DNA of 55,171 bases from Leeia speluncae (lineage in GTDB: Bacteria > Pseudomonadota > Gammaproteobacteria > Burkholderiales > Leeiaceae): positions 1 through 55,171 of the forward strand of contig NZ_JAJBZT010000014.1 in NCBI RefSeq assembly GCF_020564625.1. Reading direction: 5' to 3'. The notes beneath the pieces are model-generated. The model did not search any database and had not been told where the DNA came from. It was given only the letters and a program-made list of their open reading frames with translations. Each line of letters opens with the position of its first letter. Position 1 is the first letter of the stretch. Shown here one piece after another: positions 1 through 11,130 of the stretch. The translations under genes and the position numbers were made by a program.

Positions 1-1
1 T

Positions 2-226
2 AGCATTGATGAAACCATGGCAGTAGAAGACGGCGATGTGGTGATGGTGCCAAGAGGCTACCACCCGGTTTCAGCGCCTTACGGCTACGAAAGTTACTAC
101 CTCAATGTGATGGCAGGGCCAAAGCGCCAATGGCACTTCAAGAACGACCCTGCCCACGAATGGTTAATCAGCAGCGGTCCAGGGCAACCGAATGCAGTAG
201 CACCGGCACCAGTTTTCTTTAAGTAA
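2..226 (+). CDS. iolB: 5-deoxy-glucuronate isomerase, C-terminal part
   Basis: This is the last 74 codons of a gene that begins before the window; the frame is open from base 2. The translation contains the segments YYLNVMAGPKRQW and HEWL, which I recognise as the C-terminal end of IolB, a cupin-type isomerase that converts 5-deoxy-glucuronate to 5-dehydro-2-deoxy-gluconate in myo-inositol catabolism. The rest of the inositol operon would lie upstream, outside the window. A strong terminator follows about 50 bases after the stop. The ATG at 17 is internal to the family's conserved region, so it is not a true start. Confidence 0.85.
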   Translation, partial: SIDETMAVEDGDVVMVPRGYHPVSAPYGYESYYLNVMAGPKRQWHFKNDPAHEWLISSGPGQPNAVAPAPVFFK

Positions 227-279
227 TACCTTGTTTTAAATTGCTTTGTTGTTATCTTTTGTGCATCAGAAGGGCATTG

Positions 280-306
280 CCGGGGCTTAGACCCCGGTTT
301 TTTTTT
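280..306 (+). terminator. Rho-independent terminator of iolB
   Basis: A 6-bp GC stem (280-285 with 292-297), six-base loop and a run of nine T (298-306). It closes the inositol operon and faces the convergent serS. Confidence 0.85.
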
Positions 307-348
307 GCCTTTTAAAATCATCTAATCTATTGCGTTAGCCAGATAAAC

Positions 349-370
349 AAAAACCGGCATGAAGCCGGCT
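349..370 (-). terminator. Rho-independent terminator of serS
   Basis: Read on the minus strand, the stem CCGGC/GCCGG (354-358 with 364-368) with a five-base loop is followed by five T (complement of the A run 349-353). It lies 30 bases past the serS stop. Confidence 0.75.
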
Positions 371-399
371 CTTGTTTGGTAGGGACAGTCTGTGCGAAA

Positions 400-1728
<1,329 letters not shown>

Positions 1729-1857
1729 TCATTTCTTTCATTTTGATATTGTCCTGATTTTCAGGGCTTTCGTCATTAGCCTAAATGAAAACAAGCAATA
1801 AAAATCTGATATTTCACAATTTTAGCGAAAGTACTGATCCTAATCTGGCACTTATCA

Positions 1858-3168
1858 TTAAGATTTTTTTCTGGCTTGTGCATCCAGTTGCTGTAAGTAA
1901 GCCAGTTTTTCTTTAATCTTAATTTCTAAGCCTCTCGGGACCGGTTGATACCAGTGTGGTTCGCGCATTCCATCCGGTAAATACGTTTCTCCTGCTGCAT
2001 ACGCATTGGGTTCATCGTGCGCATATCGATATTCATGGCCATACCCCAACTCTTTCATTAGTTTTGTAGGAGCATTACGTAGATGGATAGGTACTTCTCG
2101 GCTTTTATCTTGCTTCACAAACGCCATTGCCTGATTAAATGCCATATAGCCCGCATTACTCTTCGGTGCGCATGCTAGGTAAATCACCGCTTGGCCTAAC
2201 GCAAGTTCACCTTCTGGTGAGCCAAGTCGCTCAAACGTTTCTGCCGCATCGTTAGCAATTTGCATGGCTCTGGGGTCTGCAATTCCAATATCCTCCCAAG
2301 CCATCCGAACAATTCTTCTTGCTAAATATCTGGGGTCCGCACCACCATCAATCATCCGGCAAAACCAATATAGTGCGCCATCCGGACTCGATCCCCGTAC
2401 TGATTTATGAAGTGCAGAAATCTGGTCATAAAAATTATCACCACCTTTATCGAAACGACGAGCATTCATGCTCATGGCGGTGGTAACAAATTCTGCATCA
2501 ATGGTTTGCGTACGTGCCGATTTGGCGGCCGTTTGTGCTTGTTCTAGTAAGTTCAGAAAACGTCTTGCATCCCCATCTGCATAACCAACTAAAGTGTCTT
2601 CTGCTTCTTTGGTAAAGCTTAATCCATCTAGCCCATGTTTCTGCGCACGCTCAAGTAATTGGTGCATTTCACTATCAGAGAGTGATTTCAGTGTATAAAC
2701 TTGAGCGCGTGAAAGTAGGGCGGAGTTCACCTCAAAACTAGGGTTTTCTGTGGTGGCGCCAATAAATGTCACTAAGCCAGATTCGACAAATGGTAAAAGC
2801 GCATCTTGCTGAGACTTATTAAAGCGGTGAATCTCATCCACAAATAAGATGGTGCGTTTAGCGCCTCTATCCAGATATTGTTGCGCTTTCTCCATTGCCT
2901 CGCGTATATCCTTCACGCCAGACAGAACGGCAGAAAGAGCGATAAATTCACATTCAAATGCTTTGGCTGTAATTCTCGCTAAGGTTGTTTTACCAACCCC
3001 TGGCGGGCCCCATAGAATCATCGAGTGGGGCTTTCCAGATTCAAAGGCTAAGCGAAGCGGTTTGCCTAAACCAAGTAAATGTGTTTGCCCAATCACATCA
3101 TCAATGGACTGTGGTCTTAATAATTCAGCAAGTGGAGCCGCTGGGGCTTGAGAGAAAAGATCGCTCAC
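1858..3168 (-). CDS. rarA: Replication-associated recombination protein A (AAA+ ATPase)
   Basis: A clamp-loader-like AAA+ ATPase of the MgsA/WRNIP1 family that acts at stalled replication forks and binds SSB. Walker A is GPPGVGKTT at residues 54-62 and Walker B is FVDEIHRF at 109-116; sensor-1 is the [12 protein letters not shown] segment, followed by the lid and the family's C-terminal oligomerisation domain. Its 436 residues are the usual length. The start is GTG at 3168, with an AAGGAA ribosome site that overlaps the end of lolA; the gap to lolA is 6 bases, so the two are one transcript. The order lolA-rarA-serS is widely conserved in Proteobacteria, usually with ftsK in front; here ftsK is absent. 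Confidence 0.96.
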   Translation of the reverse strand: MSDLFSQAPAAPLAELLRPQSIDDVIGQTHLLGLGKPLRLAFESGKPHSMILWGPPGVGKTTLARITAKAFECEFIALSAVLSGVKDIREAMEKAQQYLDRGAKRTILFVDEIHRFNKSQQDALLPFVESGLVTFIGATTENPSFEVNSALLSRAQVYTLKSLSDSEMHQLLERAQKHGLDGLSFTKEAEDTLVGYADGDARRFLNLLEQAQTAAKSARTQTIDAEFVTTAMSMNARRFDKGGDNFYDQISALHKSVRGSSPDGALYWFCRMIDGGADPRYLARRIVRMAWEDIGIADPRAMQIANDAAETFERLGSPEGELALGQAVIYLACAPKSNAGYMAFNQAMAFVKQDKSREVPIHLRNAPTKLMKELGYGHEYRYAHDEPNAYAAGETYLPDGMREPHWYQPVPRGLEIKIKEKLAYLQQLDAQARKKS

Positions 3169-3174
3169 CGAGCG

Positions 3175-3795
3175 TTATTCCTTGTCTTTAATAATGTCAG
3201 TGCCAGCTGGTGGCGTAAAGCTAAAACGCTTTAGTTCAATTTTGGGGTTTTTCACAATATTGGCAAAATCGAGTGTGGTAGTTTGCCCAAATTGATCTTT
3301 TAAGATCATTCTCTTTAGCAGATTGTCTTGTAAGCCAAGTTCAATTTTTTCAAATGTCCCTTCTTTTTGTTTAGGTAGAGCCTCTACCCAAGAAAGTCCA
3401 TCTTTATCACTCAGATTTTTAAGCGAGAAACCTTTTTCTAGTTCATTGGAGCCAGAGAGTAGGGCTGCAGGCGTATCACCTAACGCTTGATCTAATTTGC
3501 GTTCGGTAACTTGTTCTAAGTCCGCATCATACACCCATACTTTTTTGCCATCGCTCACGATAAGTTGCTGGTACGGTTTCAGGTATTCCCAACGAAATTT
3601 GCCTGGTCGCTGTAACTCAAAAGTACCTGTAGATGTATTGGTTTTCTTCTTTCCTTGAACTACTTGGCTAAAAGTAGATGATACGGTTTGTGTGTTGCCT
3701 AAAAAACTTTTTAATTGACCTATCGCATCAGCATGAACAGAGGTCGCCATTGCAGCAGCAAGCAATACAATTGCGCGATTCATCATTTTTTTCAT
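3175..3795 (-). CDS. lolA: Periplasmic lipoprotein carrier LolA
   Basis: LolA receives lipoproteins from the inner-membrane LolCDE complex and carries them across the periplasm to LolB. The 206-residue product starts with a signal peptide (positive MKKMMNR, hydrophobic core, cleavage likely after SVHA at residue 22). The mature part has the family pattern, including the SGTFELQRPGKFRWEY region (the Arg in this beta-barrel is functionally important) and VWVYDADLEQVT. There are nearby in-frame ATGs at 3795, 3786 and 3783; the first is used, but the ribosome site GAACGAG would suit the later ones better. It leads the lolA-rarA(-serS) group. Confidence 0.94.
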   Translation of the reverse strand: MKKMMNRAIVLLAAAMATSVHADAIGQLKSFLGNTQTVSSTFSQVVQGKKKTNTSTGTFELQRPGKFRWEYLKPYQQLIVSDGKKVWVYDADLEQVTERKLDQALGDTPAALLSGSNELEKGFSLKNLSDKDGLSWVEALPKQKEGTFEKIELGLQDNLLKRMILKDQFGQTTTLDFANIVKNPKIELKRFSFTPPAGTDIIKDKE

Positions 3796-3930
3796 CTCGT
3801 TCTCGACTTTATCTTATCCAGTCTGATTGGATATCATTTATCTCAATTAATTCAGTTTTTAGCTGGAAACGGCCATTTGGTTAAGTACTGGTTAATTTAA
3901 ATCCCCAGTACAGTTTCCTATCATTATAAA

Positions 3931-3955
3931 AAAAGCCCCGCAGAGCGGGGCTTTT
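3931..3955 (-). terminator. Terminator of the RmpM-like gene (reads both ways)
   Basis: An 11-bp perfect stem (3931-3941 with 3945-3955), AGA loop, with A runs on one side and T runs on the other so it would work in either direction. It separates the OmpA-family gene from lolA on the same strand. Confidence 0.85.
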
Positions 3956-3973
3956 TCGCGAAAGAAAATTAAA

Positions 3974-4636
3974 TTACTTAACTTCGCGCTGTACAGCGAT
4001 TTCAACCTGAACGCGACGGTCTGGTTGTAGGCAAGCAGACAATGATGCGCCTTTTTTACCTTTGCAATCACCTGGTTTGGTAACTGGCTCAGACTCGCCT
4101 TTGCCTTCAGCTTGGATACGGTCAGCAGCAATACCTTTAGAAACTAGGTATTCTTTAACTGCATTAGCGCGGTTTTCAGAAAGCTTCTGGTTTGCTTTGT
4201 CGCTACCACGGTAGTCAGCGTGGCCAGTCAACAGAATCAATTCCACTTGTGGGAACTGTTGTAGTTTGCTTACAAGGTCATCCAAAGATGCTTTACCTTC
4301 AGATTTCACAACAGATTTGTTTGTGTCGAACAAAGCTTCTGCAGAAAGCATTACTTTTTCGAAAGCTGGTTTAGCTGGGCCGCTTGGCGCTGCTGGTGTT
4401 TCAGCAACTGGAGTAACTGGCACTTCTTTCTTAGGAGCTGCGCCACCACAACCGTAGATTTCTTTAGCAGGTGTCCACTCACCAGTTCTCCAGCACTCGT
4501 CGTATGCGTTGCGAACAACTTTACCACGTGTGTCTGTTAGGTATGCGTCACCAGCGTATGGATCGCTGTCATGAGCGAATGCGCTGAAAGAAACAACTGC
4601 TGAAATCACTGCGAATGCTAATTTGGTCTTGTTCAT
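3974..4636 (-). CDS. RmpM-like OmpA-family outer-membrane/peptidoglycan-binding protein
   Basis: The 220-residue product has a signal peptide (MNKTKLAFAVISAVVSFSAFA, cut near residue 21), a short N-terminal segment with the pair of Cys seen in RmpM-type proteins (DECWRTGEW, YGCGGAAP), a Pro/Ala/Val linker around residues 65-85 and a C-terminal OmpA domain. In that domain the peptidoglycan-binding pattern TGHADYRGS and LSENRANAV is intact, and the late Cys pair (GDCKGKKG, SACLQPDRRVQVEI) also matches RmpM. There is no N-terminal beta-barrel, so it should anchor porin complexes to the cell wall as neisserial RmpM does. The ATG at 4636 is preferred over an in-frame TTG 9 bases upstream because GGGAG sits 9 bases before it. 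Long leader, own promoter and terminator: monocistronic. Confidence 0.85.
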   Translation of the reverse strand: MNKTKLAFAVISAVVSFSAFAHDSDPYAGDAYLTDTRGKVVRNAYDECWRTGEWTPAKEIYGCGGAAPKKEVPVTPVAETPAAPSGPAKPAFEKVMLSAEALFDTNKSVVKSEGKASLDDLVSKLQQFPQVELILLTGHADYRGSDKANQKLSENRANAVKEYLVSKGIAADRIQAEGKGESEPVTKPGDCKGKKGASLSACLQPDRRVQVEIAVQREVK

Positions 4637-4682
4637 AAGAAACAACTCCCGTTTGTTTTAAGCTTTTACAGTTAAAACTTGT

Positions 4683-4706
4683 TTAGCAGAAAATGTTCTC
4701 TGCTAA
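4683..4706 (-). promoter_or_regulatory. Stem-loop in the leader of the RmpM-like gene
   Basis: A perfect 8-bp inverted repeat (TTAGCAGA with TCTGCTAA, 8-base loop) lies about 45 bases before the start codon, within the predicted 5' untranslated region. Structured leaders of abundant ompA-type mRNAs are known to stabilise the message; that role here is inferred. Confidence 0.5.
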
Positions 4707-4767
4707 GCAGGCTTTAAACTGTTCCCTGAATCTTTTAAAACGTTAGTTTTAAATCAATACACACTTA

Positions 4768-4796
4768 ACTTAAGTGCCTGATAGTTGATTTGTCAA
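4768..4796 (-). promoter_or_regulatory. Candidate promoter of the RmpM-like gene
   Basis: On the minus strand a perfect -35 TTGACA (complement of 4791-4796) is followed, after 17 bases, by a poor -10 TTAAGT (complement of 4768-4773). It would give a leader of about 125 nt that includes the stem-loop at 4683-4706. Confidence 0.4.
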
Positions 4797-5113
4797 TTGT
4801 TTCTAGCAAAGGTTCAACTTAGGACTCAAATTAATTATCAATTTGTTGTATACCTTTGGAATCCTATCATGAGAAACCATAATTGCAAGGCATGTACATC
4901 GCGTTGATATTCAAATTGAATGCATTTTACAACAAAAGTTCACTATTAATCTAATAAACAAGCGGCAAATGCGCAGCGTCGTGACAATTTTTTACATTTT
5001 AAAGCGCTATGACAGATTAATTGAGTGGATTTCAACGCTAAACCTAGAGGCAATCTCTTGCTCATGTTAAACTCTATGGGTTATTCCTCCCGGAAAATTA
5101 ACCAGAGTAACTA
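4797..5113. other. Gene-free, AT-rich stretch before gyrA
   Basis: With the promoter and leader listed above this completes a 477-base gap. It must hold the gyrA promoter, but I see no pair of -35/-10 boxes good enough to call. No ORF, repeat or terminator was seen. Confidence 0.5.
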
Positions 5114-7693
5114 ATGGAACAATTCGCAAAAGAAACGATACCGGTCAGTCTAGAAGAGGAAATGCGTAGGTCCTATCTAGACTACGCAATGAGTGTGATT
5201 GTTGGACGTGCGCTACCAGACGCACGAGATGGTCTTAAGCCAGTGCATCGTCGCGTGTTATTCGCTATGCATGAGCTTTCCAATGATTGGAATCGACCAT
5301 ACAAAAAATCAGCTCGTATTGTCGGTGATGTAATTGGTAAATATCACCCTCATGGTGACTCAGCCGTGTACGACACTATCGTACGTATGGCTCAGGATTT
5401 CTCTCTGCGTTATTTATTAGTAGATGGCCAAGGTAACTTTGGTTCCGTCGATGGTGATAATGCAGCGGCGATGCGTTATACCGAAATCCGTATGTCTCGT
5501 ATTGCTCACGAGTTGATGCAAGATATCGAGAAAGAAACGGTCAATTTCGGCCCTAACTATGACGGTTCATTAAACGAACCACTTATTCTTCCAACTCGAA
5601 TTCCTAACTTACTAATTAATGGTTCGTCAGGTATCGCGGTTGGTATGGCAACCAATATCCCTCCACATAACCTCACAGAGGTGGTGGATGCATGCCTTGC
5701 CTTGTTAGCTAATTCAGAACTGACAATTGACGATTTAATTGAAATTGTTCCAGCGCCAGACTTTCCAACCGCAGGTCTGATTTACGGCATTACCGGCGTT
5801 CGTGAGGGCTACCGCACAGGCCGTGGTCGTGTCGTGATGCGCGCGCGTTGCCATATTGAAGAGATGGAAAAAGGTAACCGCCAGATGATCGTGGTGGATG
5901 AATTACCTTACCAAGTCAATAAACGTACTTTGCTAGAAAAAATTGCAGAGTTGGTCAATGACAAGCGTCTTGAAGGTGTTTCTCATATTCAAGATGAGTC
6001 TGATAAAGACGGTATGCGTGTAGTGATTGAGTTAAAACGTGGTGAGAACGCCGACGTTGTACTTAATAACCTATACAAAATGACGCAGTTGCAAGATACG
6101 TTCGGTATGAACATGGTTGCACTGGTTGATGGTCAGCCACGTCTACTTAACTTGAAGCAATTAATTGAATGCTTCTTGCGTCACCGCCGTGAAGTAGTGA
6201 CTCGCCGCACCATCTTTGAATTGCGTAAAGCTCGTGAGCGCGGTCATGTATTAGAAGGCTTGGCGGTTGCTTTATCGAATGTGGATGAAGTCATTGCGCT
6301 GATTAAAGCTGCGGCAACCCCTGCGATTGCTAAACAAGGCTTAATGGAGCGTTTCTGGAAGTCTGCGCTAGTCGAAGAGATGCTTTCACGTGCATCAAGC
6401 GATGCGACCCGCCCAGAGGATGTGTCTCCGGAGTTTGGTTTGGTTAGCCAAGGCTATCGCCTGACAGAAGTTCAAGCGCAAGCGATTTTGGATCTTCGTC
6501 TACAACGCCTAACTGGTCTAGAACAGGACAAGATTCTCAATGAGTATCGTGACATTCTAGATAAGATTGCAGACTTGCTGGATATTCTGGCGCGTCCAGA
6601 GCGGGTGACCGCTATTATCGGCGAAGAGCTGAATGCGATTAAAGCGCAATATGGCGATGCACGTCGCTCAGAAATTGTCATTAATGCCCAAGACCTAAGT
6701 ACAGAAGATCTGATTGCACCGCAAGACATGGTCGTAACCCTTTCGCATGGTGGCTATATTAAAGCCCAGCCATTGGAAGACTACCGTGCTCAAAAACGTG
6801 GTGGTCGTGGTAAGCAAGCGACGGCAATGAAGGATGACGATTTTATTGATCGCCTATTTGTTGCAAATACCCATGATTACATCTTGTGCTTCTCTGATGC
6901 AGGTCGTGTGTACTGGTTAAAGGTGTATGAATTACCTCAGGGAACACGTAACTCCCGCGGTAAGCCAATGGTTGGTTTAATGCCATTGTCTGAAGGTGAG
7001 AAGATCTCTGCTGTTCTGCCTGTAAAAGAGTTCTCTGAAGATCAATATATCTTCATGGCAACTGCACTCGGAACAGTGAAGAAAACGCCATTATCTGATT
7101 TTAGTAATCCGCGTAAAGCCGGCATTATTGCTGTGACATTAGATGATGGTGATCACCTCATTGGTGTGGCGATTACAGATGGCAAGCATGACGTCATGTT
7201 GTTCTCTGATGCAGGTAAAGCCGTGCGTTTTGATGAGAATGATGTTCGTCCAATGGGTCGTGGCGCGCGTGGTGTGCGTGGTATGAGCCTAGAGGCAGAT
7301 CAAAAAATCATGGCCTTGCTAGTTGCTGAAGGTGAATCACTGTCTGTATTAACTGCGACAGAGAATGGTTTTGGTAAGCGTACTTCTATCACTGAATACA
7401 CTCGTCATGGACGCGGTACTAAAGGGATGATCGCAATTCAGACTAGTGAACGTAACGGTAAAGTGGTTTCGGCTGCCTTGGTGCAAGAAACCGATGAAAT
7501 CATGCTGATTACGACTGGTGGTGTATTGATTCGTACCCGTGTTGCAGAGATTCGTGAAATGGGTCGTGCAACGCAAGGGGTAACCTTGATTAACTTGGAT
7601 GAAGGTGAGTTGTTAACTGGTTTGGCCAAGGTAATCGAGAGTGATGCAGAAGATGTTGCCGTTGATGGTGAAGAGGCCGCAGCAGAAGAATAA
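5114..7693 (+). CDS. gyrA: DNA gyrase subunit A
   Basis: The breakage-reunion subunit of gyrase, which with GyrB introduces negative supercoils. The 859-residue product has the winged-helix/tower core with catalytic Tyr122 ([11 protein letters not shown]), the quinolone-determining region with wild-type Ser83 and Asp87 ([10 protein letters not shown]), and a C-terminal beta-pinwheel DNA-wrapping domain with an intact GyrA box QKRGGRGKQ. The tail is acidic ([16 protein letters not shown]). The ATG at 5114 starts [11 protein letters not shown], as in relatives, with GAGTAAC before it. serC follows 49 bases later with no terminator between, as in many betaproteobacteria, so gyrA-serC-pheA is probably one unit. 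Confidence 0.98.
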   Translation: MEQFAKETIPVSLEEEMRRSYLDYAMSVIVGRALPDARDGLKPVHRRVLFAMHELSNDWNRPYKKSARIVGDVIGKYHPHGDSAVYDTIVRMAQDFSLRYLLVDGQGNFGSVDGDNAAAMRYTEIRMSRIAHELMQDIEKETVNFGPNYDGSLNEPLILPTRIPNLLINGSSGIAVGMATNIPPHNLTEVVDACLALLANSELTIDDLIEIVPAPDFPTAGLIYGITGVREGYRTGRGRVVMRARCHIEEMEKGNRQMIVVDELPYQVNKRTLLEKIAELVNDKRLEGVSHIQDESDKDGMRVVIELKRGENADVVLNNLYKMTQLQDTFGMNMVALVDGQPRLLNLKQLIECFLRHRREVVTRRTIFELRKARERGHVLEGLAVALSNVDEVIALIKAAATPAIAKQGLMERFWKSALVEEMLSRASSDATRPEDVSPEFGLVSQGYRLTEVQAQAILDLRLQRLTGLEQDKILNEYRDILDKIADLLDILARPERVTAIIGEELNAIKAQYGDARRSEIVINAQDLSTEDLIAPQDMVVTLSHGGYIKAQPLEDYRAQKRGGRGKQATAMKDDDFIDRLFVANTHDYILCFSDAGRVYWLKVYELPQGTRNSRGKPMVGLMPLSEGEKISAVLPVKEFSEDQYIFMATALGTVKKTPLSDFSNPRKAGIIAVTLDDGDHLIGVAITDGKHDVMLFSDAGKAVRFDENDVRPMGRGARGVRGMSLEADQKIMALLVAEGESLSVLTATENGFGKRTSITEYTRHGRGTKGMIAIQTSERNGKVVSAALVQETDEIMLITTGGVLIRTRVAEIREMGRATQGVTLINLDEGELLTGLAKVIESDAEDVAVDGEEAAAEE

Positions 7694-7742
7694 TTTATTC
7701 TTTGCTGAATGAGCAAATAACGAGATTTGAGTGGCGAGTAGG

Positions 7743-8825
7743 ATGACTATATTCAATTTTTCAGCAGGACCGGCTGTACTGCCAAGACCTGTTCTAGAGC
7801 AAGCACAAGCTGAGTTGATTGATTGGCATGGAAGTGGAATGAGTGTGATGGAAATGAGCCATCGCGGGCCAGAGTTCCAATCTATCATTGATGAGGCGTT
7901 AGCAGATTTACGCGAATTAATGAATATTCCTTCTAACTACCAAATCTTGTTTTTGCAAGGTGGTGCGCAAGGTCAATTTTCTGCAGTTCCGCTTAACTTG
8001 ATCGGCGCAACGGGCAAAGCCGATTATGTCAATACTGGCCACTGGTCTACATTGGCGATGAAAGAAGCGGCGCGTTTTGGCCAAGTGAACGAAGTTTGTT
8101 CTAGTGCTGATAGTCGTTTTGACCATATCCCAGCGTTTAGTGAGTGGAAGTTATCTAAAGATGCATCTTATGTGCATTACACTCCGAACGAAACAGTGGG
8201 TGGGTTAGAGTTTCAGTGGGTTCCAGAAGTGGGTGATGTGCCATTAGTGGCGGACATGTCGTCTAATATTTTATCTCGCGAAATTGATGTTTCTAAATTT
8301 GGCCTGATTTATGCGGGTGCCCAGAAAAATATTGGTCCAAGTGGATTAACTTTAGTCATTGTTCGAGATGATTTAATTGGTAAATCTTTGCCAATTACCC
8401 CTGTGACCTACGATTACAAAAAGTATGCCGATGCAGGGTCTATGTATAACACCCCATCTACATATGGTATTTACTTGGCTGGTTTAGTATTTAAGTGGTT
8501 AAAGGCACAAGGTGGCGTTGCAGCGATGGAAGCTATCAATGTTGAGAAATCTAATTTGCTTTATCACTACCTAAACGATTGTGGCGGTTTCTACTATAGC
8601 CCAATTGCAGAAGCCGATCGTTCTCGTATGAATGTGGTTTTCAGATTAAAAGATGAAGCACTAGATGCTGCATTCTTGAAAGAATCCAAAGCGGCTGGGT
8701 TGTTACAGCTAAAAGGTCACAAGATTGCAGGGGGAATGCGCGCATCTATTTACAATGCAATGCCTGTCGAGGGTGTTCAAGCATTATTGAGTTTCATGAA
8801 AGACTTTGCACAGCGTAACGGTTAA
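7743..8825 (+). CDS. serC: Phosphoserine aminotransferase
   Basis: A PLP enzyme that makes 3-phosphoserine from 3-phosphohydroxypyruvate and glutamate (serine pathway), and also serves pyridoxal phosphate synthesis. The 360-residue product starts at ATG 7743, giving MTIFNFSAGPA, the conserved family N terminus; an in-frame GTG 12 bases upstream is rejected, and GAGTGG 8 bases before the ATG can act as ribosome site. The PLP-binding Lys is K195 in GAQKNIGPSG. Length matches the family (about 360). It is linked to pheA by an 18-base gap. Confidence 0.97.
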   Translation: MTIFNFSAGPAVLPRPVLEQAQAELIDWHGSGMSVMEMSHRGPEFQSIIDEALADLRELMNIPSNYQILFLQGGAQGQFSAVPLNLIGATGKADYVNTGHWSTLAMKEAARFGQVNEVCSSADSRFDHIPAFSEWKLSKDASYVHYTPNETVGGLEFQWVPEVGDVPLVADMSSNILSREIDVSKFGLIYAGAQKNIGPSGLTLVIVRDDLIGKSLPITPVTYDYKKYADAGSMYNTPSTYGIYLAGLVFKWLKAQGGVAAMEAINVEKSNLLYHYLNDCGGFYYSPIAEADRSRMNVVFRLKDEALDAAFLKESKAAGLLQLKGHKIAGGMRASIYNAMPVEGVQALLSFMKDFAQRNG

Positions 8826-8843
8826 TGCCAAGCGGAGAGAGAA

Positions 8844-9914
8844 ATGTCTGATGATTTACTAAAGCAACACCGCGACGCGATCGATGCGCTGGATCTTAAG
8901 GTTTTGCAATGCCTAAATGAACGTGCCGAACATGCACGGAAAATTGGCGAAATAAAAGGCGGTGGAGTGATTTATCGCCCGGAGCGTGAAGCGCAAGTCT
9001 TACGCCGCATTAAGGATGTTAATCCTGGTCCTTTGTCGGGCGAAACGGTTGCTCGCTTGTTCCGTGAGATTATGTCTGCGTGCTTGTCGTTAGAAAAACC
9101 ATTAACGATTGCGCATCTTGGTCCAAGTGGCACATTTAGTGAGTCGGCGAGTGTGAAGCATTTTGGCCATGCAGCAAATCTAAAACCTTGTGTTTCAATT
9201 GATGAAGTCTTTAGAACTGCAGAGTCCGGTGATGTAGATTACGCCGTTGTGCCTGTAGAAAACTCTACCGAAGGTGCAGTAGGTCGTACATTAGACTTGT
9301 TAACTCAAACACCGCTACAAATTTGCGGTGAAGTGGTGTTAAGAATTCATCAGCATTTATTGCGTAATACGCCTTCCCTAGAAGGGATCGAGAAGGTGTA
9401 CTCTCACGCTCAGTCACTGGGTCAGTGTCATGAATGGTTGAATACACATCTACCAGATGTAGAGCGCGTATCAGTGGCAAGCAATGCGGAAGCAGCAAGA
9501 TTGGCCGCAGCAGATGCCAGGTTTGCCGCAATTGCAGGCGATGCAGCTGCTGAGCGTTTTAATTTGACTCAACTTGCTTCTAACATTGAAGATGAGCCAA
9601 ATAACACCACACGTTTCTTGGTGTTAGGTCCACATGATGCAACTAGTAGTGGAAAAGACAAAACTTCCTTGGTGATGTCTGCTAAAAACCAGCCTGGTGC
9701 CGTACATCAATTATTGGCGCCTCTGGCTGAACGCGGTGTATCGATGACCAAATTCGAGTCTAGACCGTCTCGGATTGGTCTATGGGAATATGTTTTCTTT
9801 GTTGATGTGGAAGGTCACTCTACTGACGCACACGTGGTAGATGCGATTGAAGCATTAAAAGAGCGTGCTGCATTTGTAAAAGTGCTTGGTTCTTATCCTG
9901 TTGCGGTACTCTAA
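8844..9914 (+). CDS. pheA: Bifunctional chorismate mutase / prephenate dehydratase (P-protein)
   Basis: It converts chorismate to prephenate and then to phenylpyruvate for phenylalanine synthesis. The 356 residues divide into an AroQ-type helical chorismate mutase (about 1-90, with REAQVLRRI), a prephenate dehydratase domain (about 90-270, starting LGPSGTFSESA and containing the substrate-binding NTTRF motif) and a C-terminal ACT domain with ESRPSR, the site of feedback inhibition by Phe in the family. It ends the gyrA-serC-pheA group; in related genomes hisC, tyrA, aroA and cmk often come next, but here a terminator follows. Confidence 0.97.
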   Translation: MSDDLLKQHRDAIDALDLKVLQCLNERAEHARKIGEIKGGGVIYRPEREAQVLRRIKDVNPGPLSGETVARLFREIMSACLSLEKPLTIAHLGPSGTFSESASVKHFGHAANLKPCVSIDEVFRTAESGDVDYAVVPVENSTEGAVGRTLDLLTQTPLQICGEVVLRIHQHLLRNTPSLEGIEKVYSHAQSLGQCHEWLNTHLPDVERVSVASNAEAARLAAADARFAAIAGDAAAERFNLTQLASNIEDEPNNTTRFLVLGPHDATSSGKDKTSLVMSAKNQPGAVHQLLAPLAERGVSMTKFESRPSRIGLWEYVFFVDVEGHSTDAHVVDAIEALKERAAFVKVLGSYPVAVL

Positions 9915-9950
9915 TTGAACTGAAATGATGGTTCTGTTTCTTCCGTCATC

Positions 9951-9981
9951 AAAAAAGCCGCCTTTGAAGGCGGCTTTTTTT
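9951..9981. terminator. Bidirectional terminator between pheA and cysK
   Basis: A 12-bp stem AAAAAAGCCGCC/GGCGGCTTTTTT with a six-base loop, with T runs in both directions. It serves the convergent pheA and cysK. Confidence 0.9.
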
Positions 9982-10002
9982 GATTGATGCATCAATTGAT
10001 GC

Positions 10003-10935
10003 TCAGTTTGCTAAGTGTTCATAAAGTGGGGTGCTAAGATAGCGCTCACCAAATGATGGGATAATTACAACAATTAGCTTGTCCGCATTTTCTGGTTTCT
10101 TTGCTAGTTCAATGGCCGCCCAAGTTGCTGCACCACTAGAAATACCTACTAGCAACCCTTCTTGTGTAGCCATTTTTCTTGCTGTATCAAACGCATCTTC
10201 GTTTTTTACACGAACAACTTCGTTATAAACCTCGGTGTTTAAAATAGCTGGCACAAACCCTGCACCAATACCCTGAATTGGGTGCGGGCCTTTGGCTCCG
10301 CCAGAAAGCACTGGTGATGCATCTGGTTCTACGGCAAATACTTGAATGTTAGGATTTTTGGCTTTTAAGGTTTCACCAATCCCTGTTACTGTGCCGCCGG
10401 TACCAACACCAGCTACAACTATATCCACTTTCCCATCGGTATCACGCCAAATTTCTTCTGCAGTTGTCTGGCGGTGAATTTCAGGGTTTGCTGGGTTAGC
10501 AAACTGCTGCAAAATTAGGTACTTGCTATCGCTGGCCGCTAGCTCTTCTGCCTTTTTGATTGCGCCACCCATGCCTTCAGCAGCTGGTGTTAAGACTAGC
10601 TCTGCGCCGTAAGCACGCAATAGCATTCTGCGCTCTTTACTCATGCTTTCAGGCATCGTGAGCACGCATTTGTAGCCTCTAGCTGCGCAAACCATGGCAA
10701 TAGCAATGCCTGTGTTACCTGAGGTTGGTTCAACGATGATCGTTTCTGGTGTAATTTTCCCAGCGGCTTCAGCGGCATCAATCATGGCTGCACCGATACG
10801 ATCTTTCACGCTGTGGCCAGGGTTAAAGAATTCGAGCTTAGCAGCAACCGTTGCGCTAGCACCCTCAGTCAATCGGTTGATTTTGACAAGTGGTGTATTC
10901 CCAATCAAATCTGTGACGGAGTTTGCGATTTTCAT
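10003..10935 (-). CDS. cysK: Cysteine synthase A (O-acetylserine sulfhydrylase)
   Basis: A PLP enzyme that makes cysteine from O-acetylserine and sulfide. The 310-residue product has the Schiff-base Lys at position 44 in the GHSVKDRIG motif, the phosphate-binding/substrate loop PTSGNTG, and the glycine-rich GTGGT motif that holds the cofactor phosphate. The PESMSKERR segment fits CysK rather than CysM. It is a single gene on the minus strand, divergent from aroC, sharing a 195-base upstream region in which I could not define its promoter. Confidence 0.96.
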   Translation of the reverse strand: MKIANSVTDLIGNTPLVKINRLTEGASATVAAKLEFFNPGHSVKDRIGAAMIDAAEAAGKITPETIIVEPTSGNTGIAIAMVCAARGYKCVLTMPESMSKERRMLLRAYGAELVLTPAAEGMGGAIKKAEELAASDSKYLILQQFANPANPEIHRQTTAEEIWRDTDGKVDIVVAGVGTGGTVTGIGETLKAKNPNIQVFAVEPDASPVLSGGAKGPHPIQGIGAGFVPAILNTEVYNEVVRVKNEDAFDTARKMATQEGLLVGISSGAATWAAIELAKKPENADKLIVVIIPSFGERYLSTPLYEHLAN

Positions 10936-11084
10936 GCGGTGTTTCCTGTATTTAAAAATTCATGCGATAAGATTAGTGCAATAAAAACACATCTTAAAGA
11001 CTATTTTGTTATAAAGATAGAATGGAATTATCTGTTTAAACTTAAGGGAAGGTATCTAACTCGAGAAAACGTTAAATCGTCTTA

Positions 11085-11093
11085 TGTTAGAAT
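11085..11093 (+). promoter_or_regulatory. Extended -10 promoter of aroC
   Basis: TGTTAGAAT is an extended -10 element (TGn plus TAGAAT); the -35 region at the right distance is poor. It would start the message about 30 bases before the aroC start codon. Confidence 0.5.
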
Positions 11094-11130
11094 ACGCTTC
11101 TTTCTTGCATATTTCCTTCAGGGTTCATCC

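Noticed and set aside
4981-5110. Possible gyrA promoters (GTGACA, TTGAGT, TTGCTC as -35)
   Set aside because: None has an acceptable -10 at 16-18 bases.
10813-11130. In-frame extension of aroC upstream of 11131
   Set aside because: It would overlap cysK on the other strand, has no family similarity, and the ATG at 11131 gives the conserved N terminus and length.
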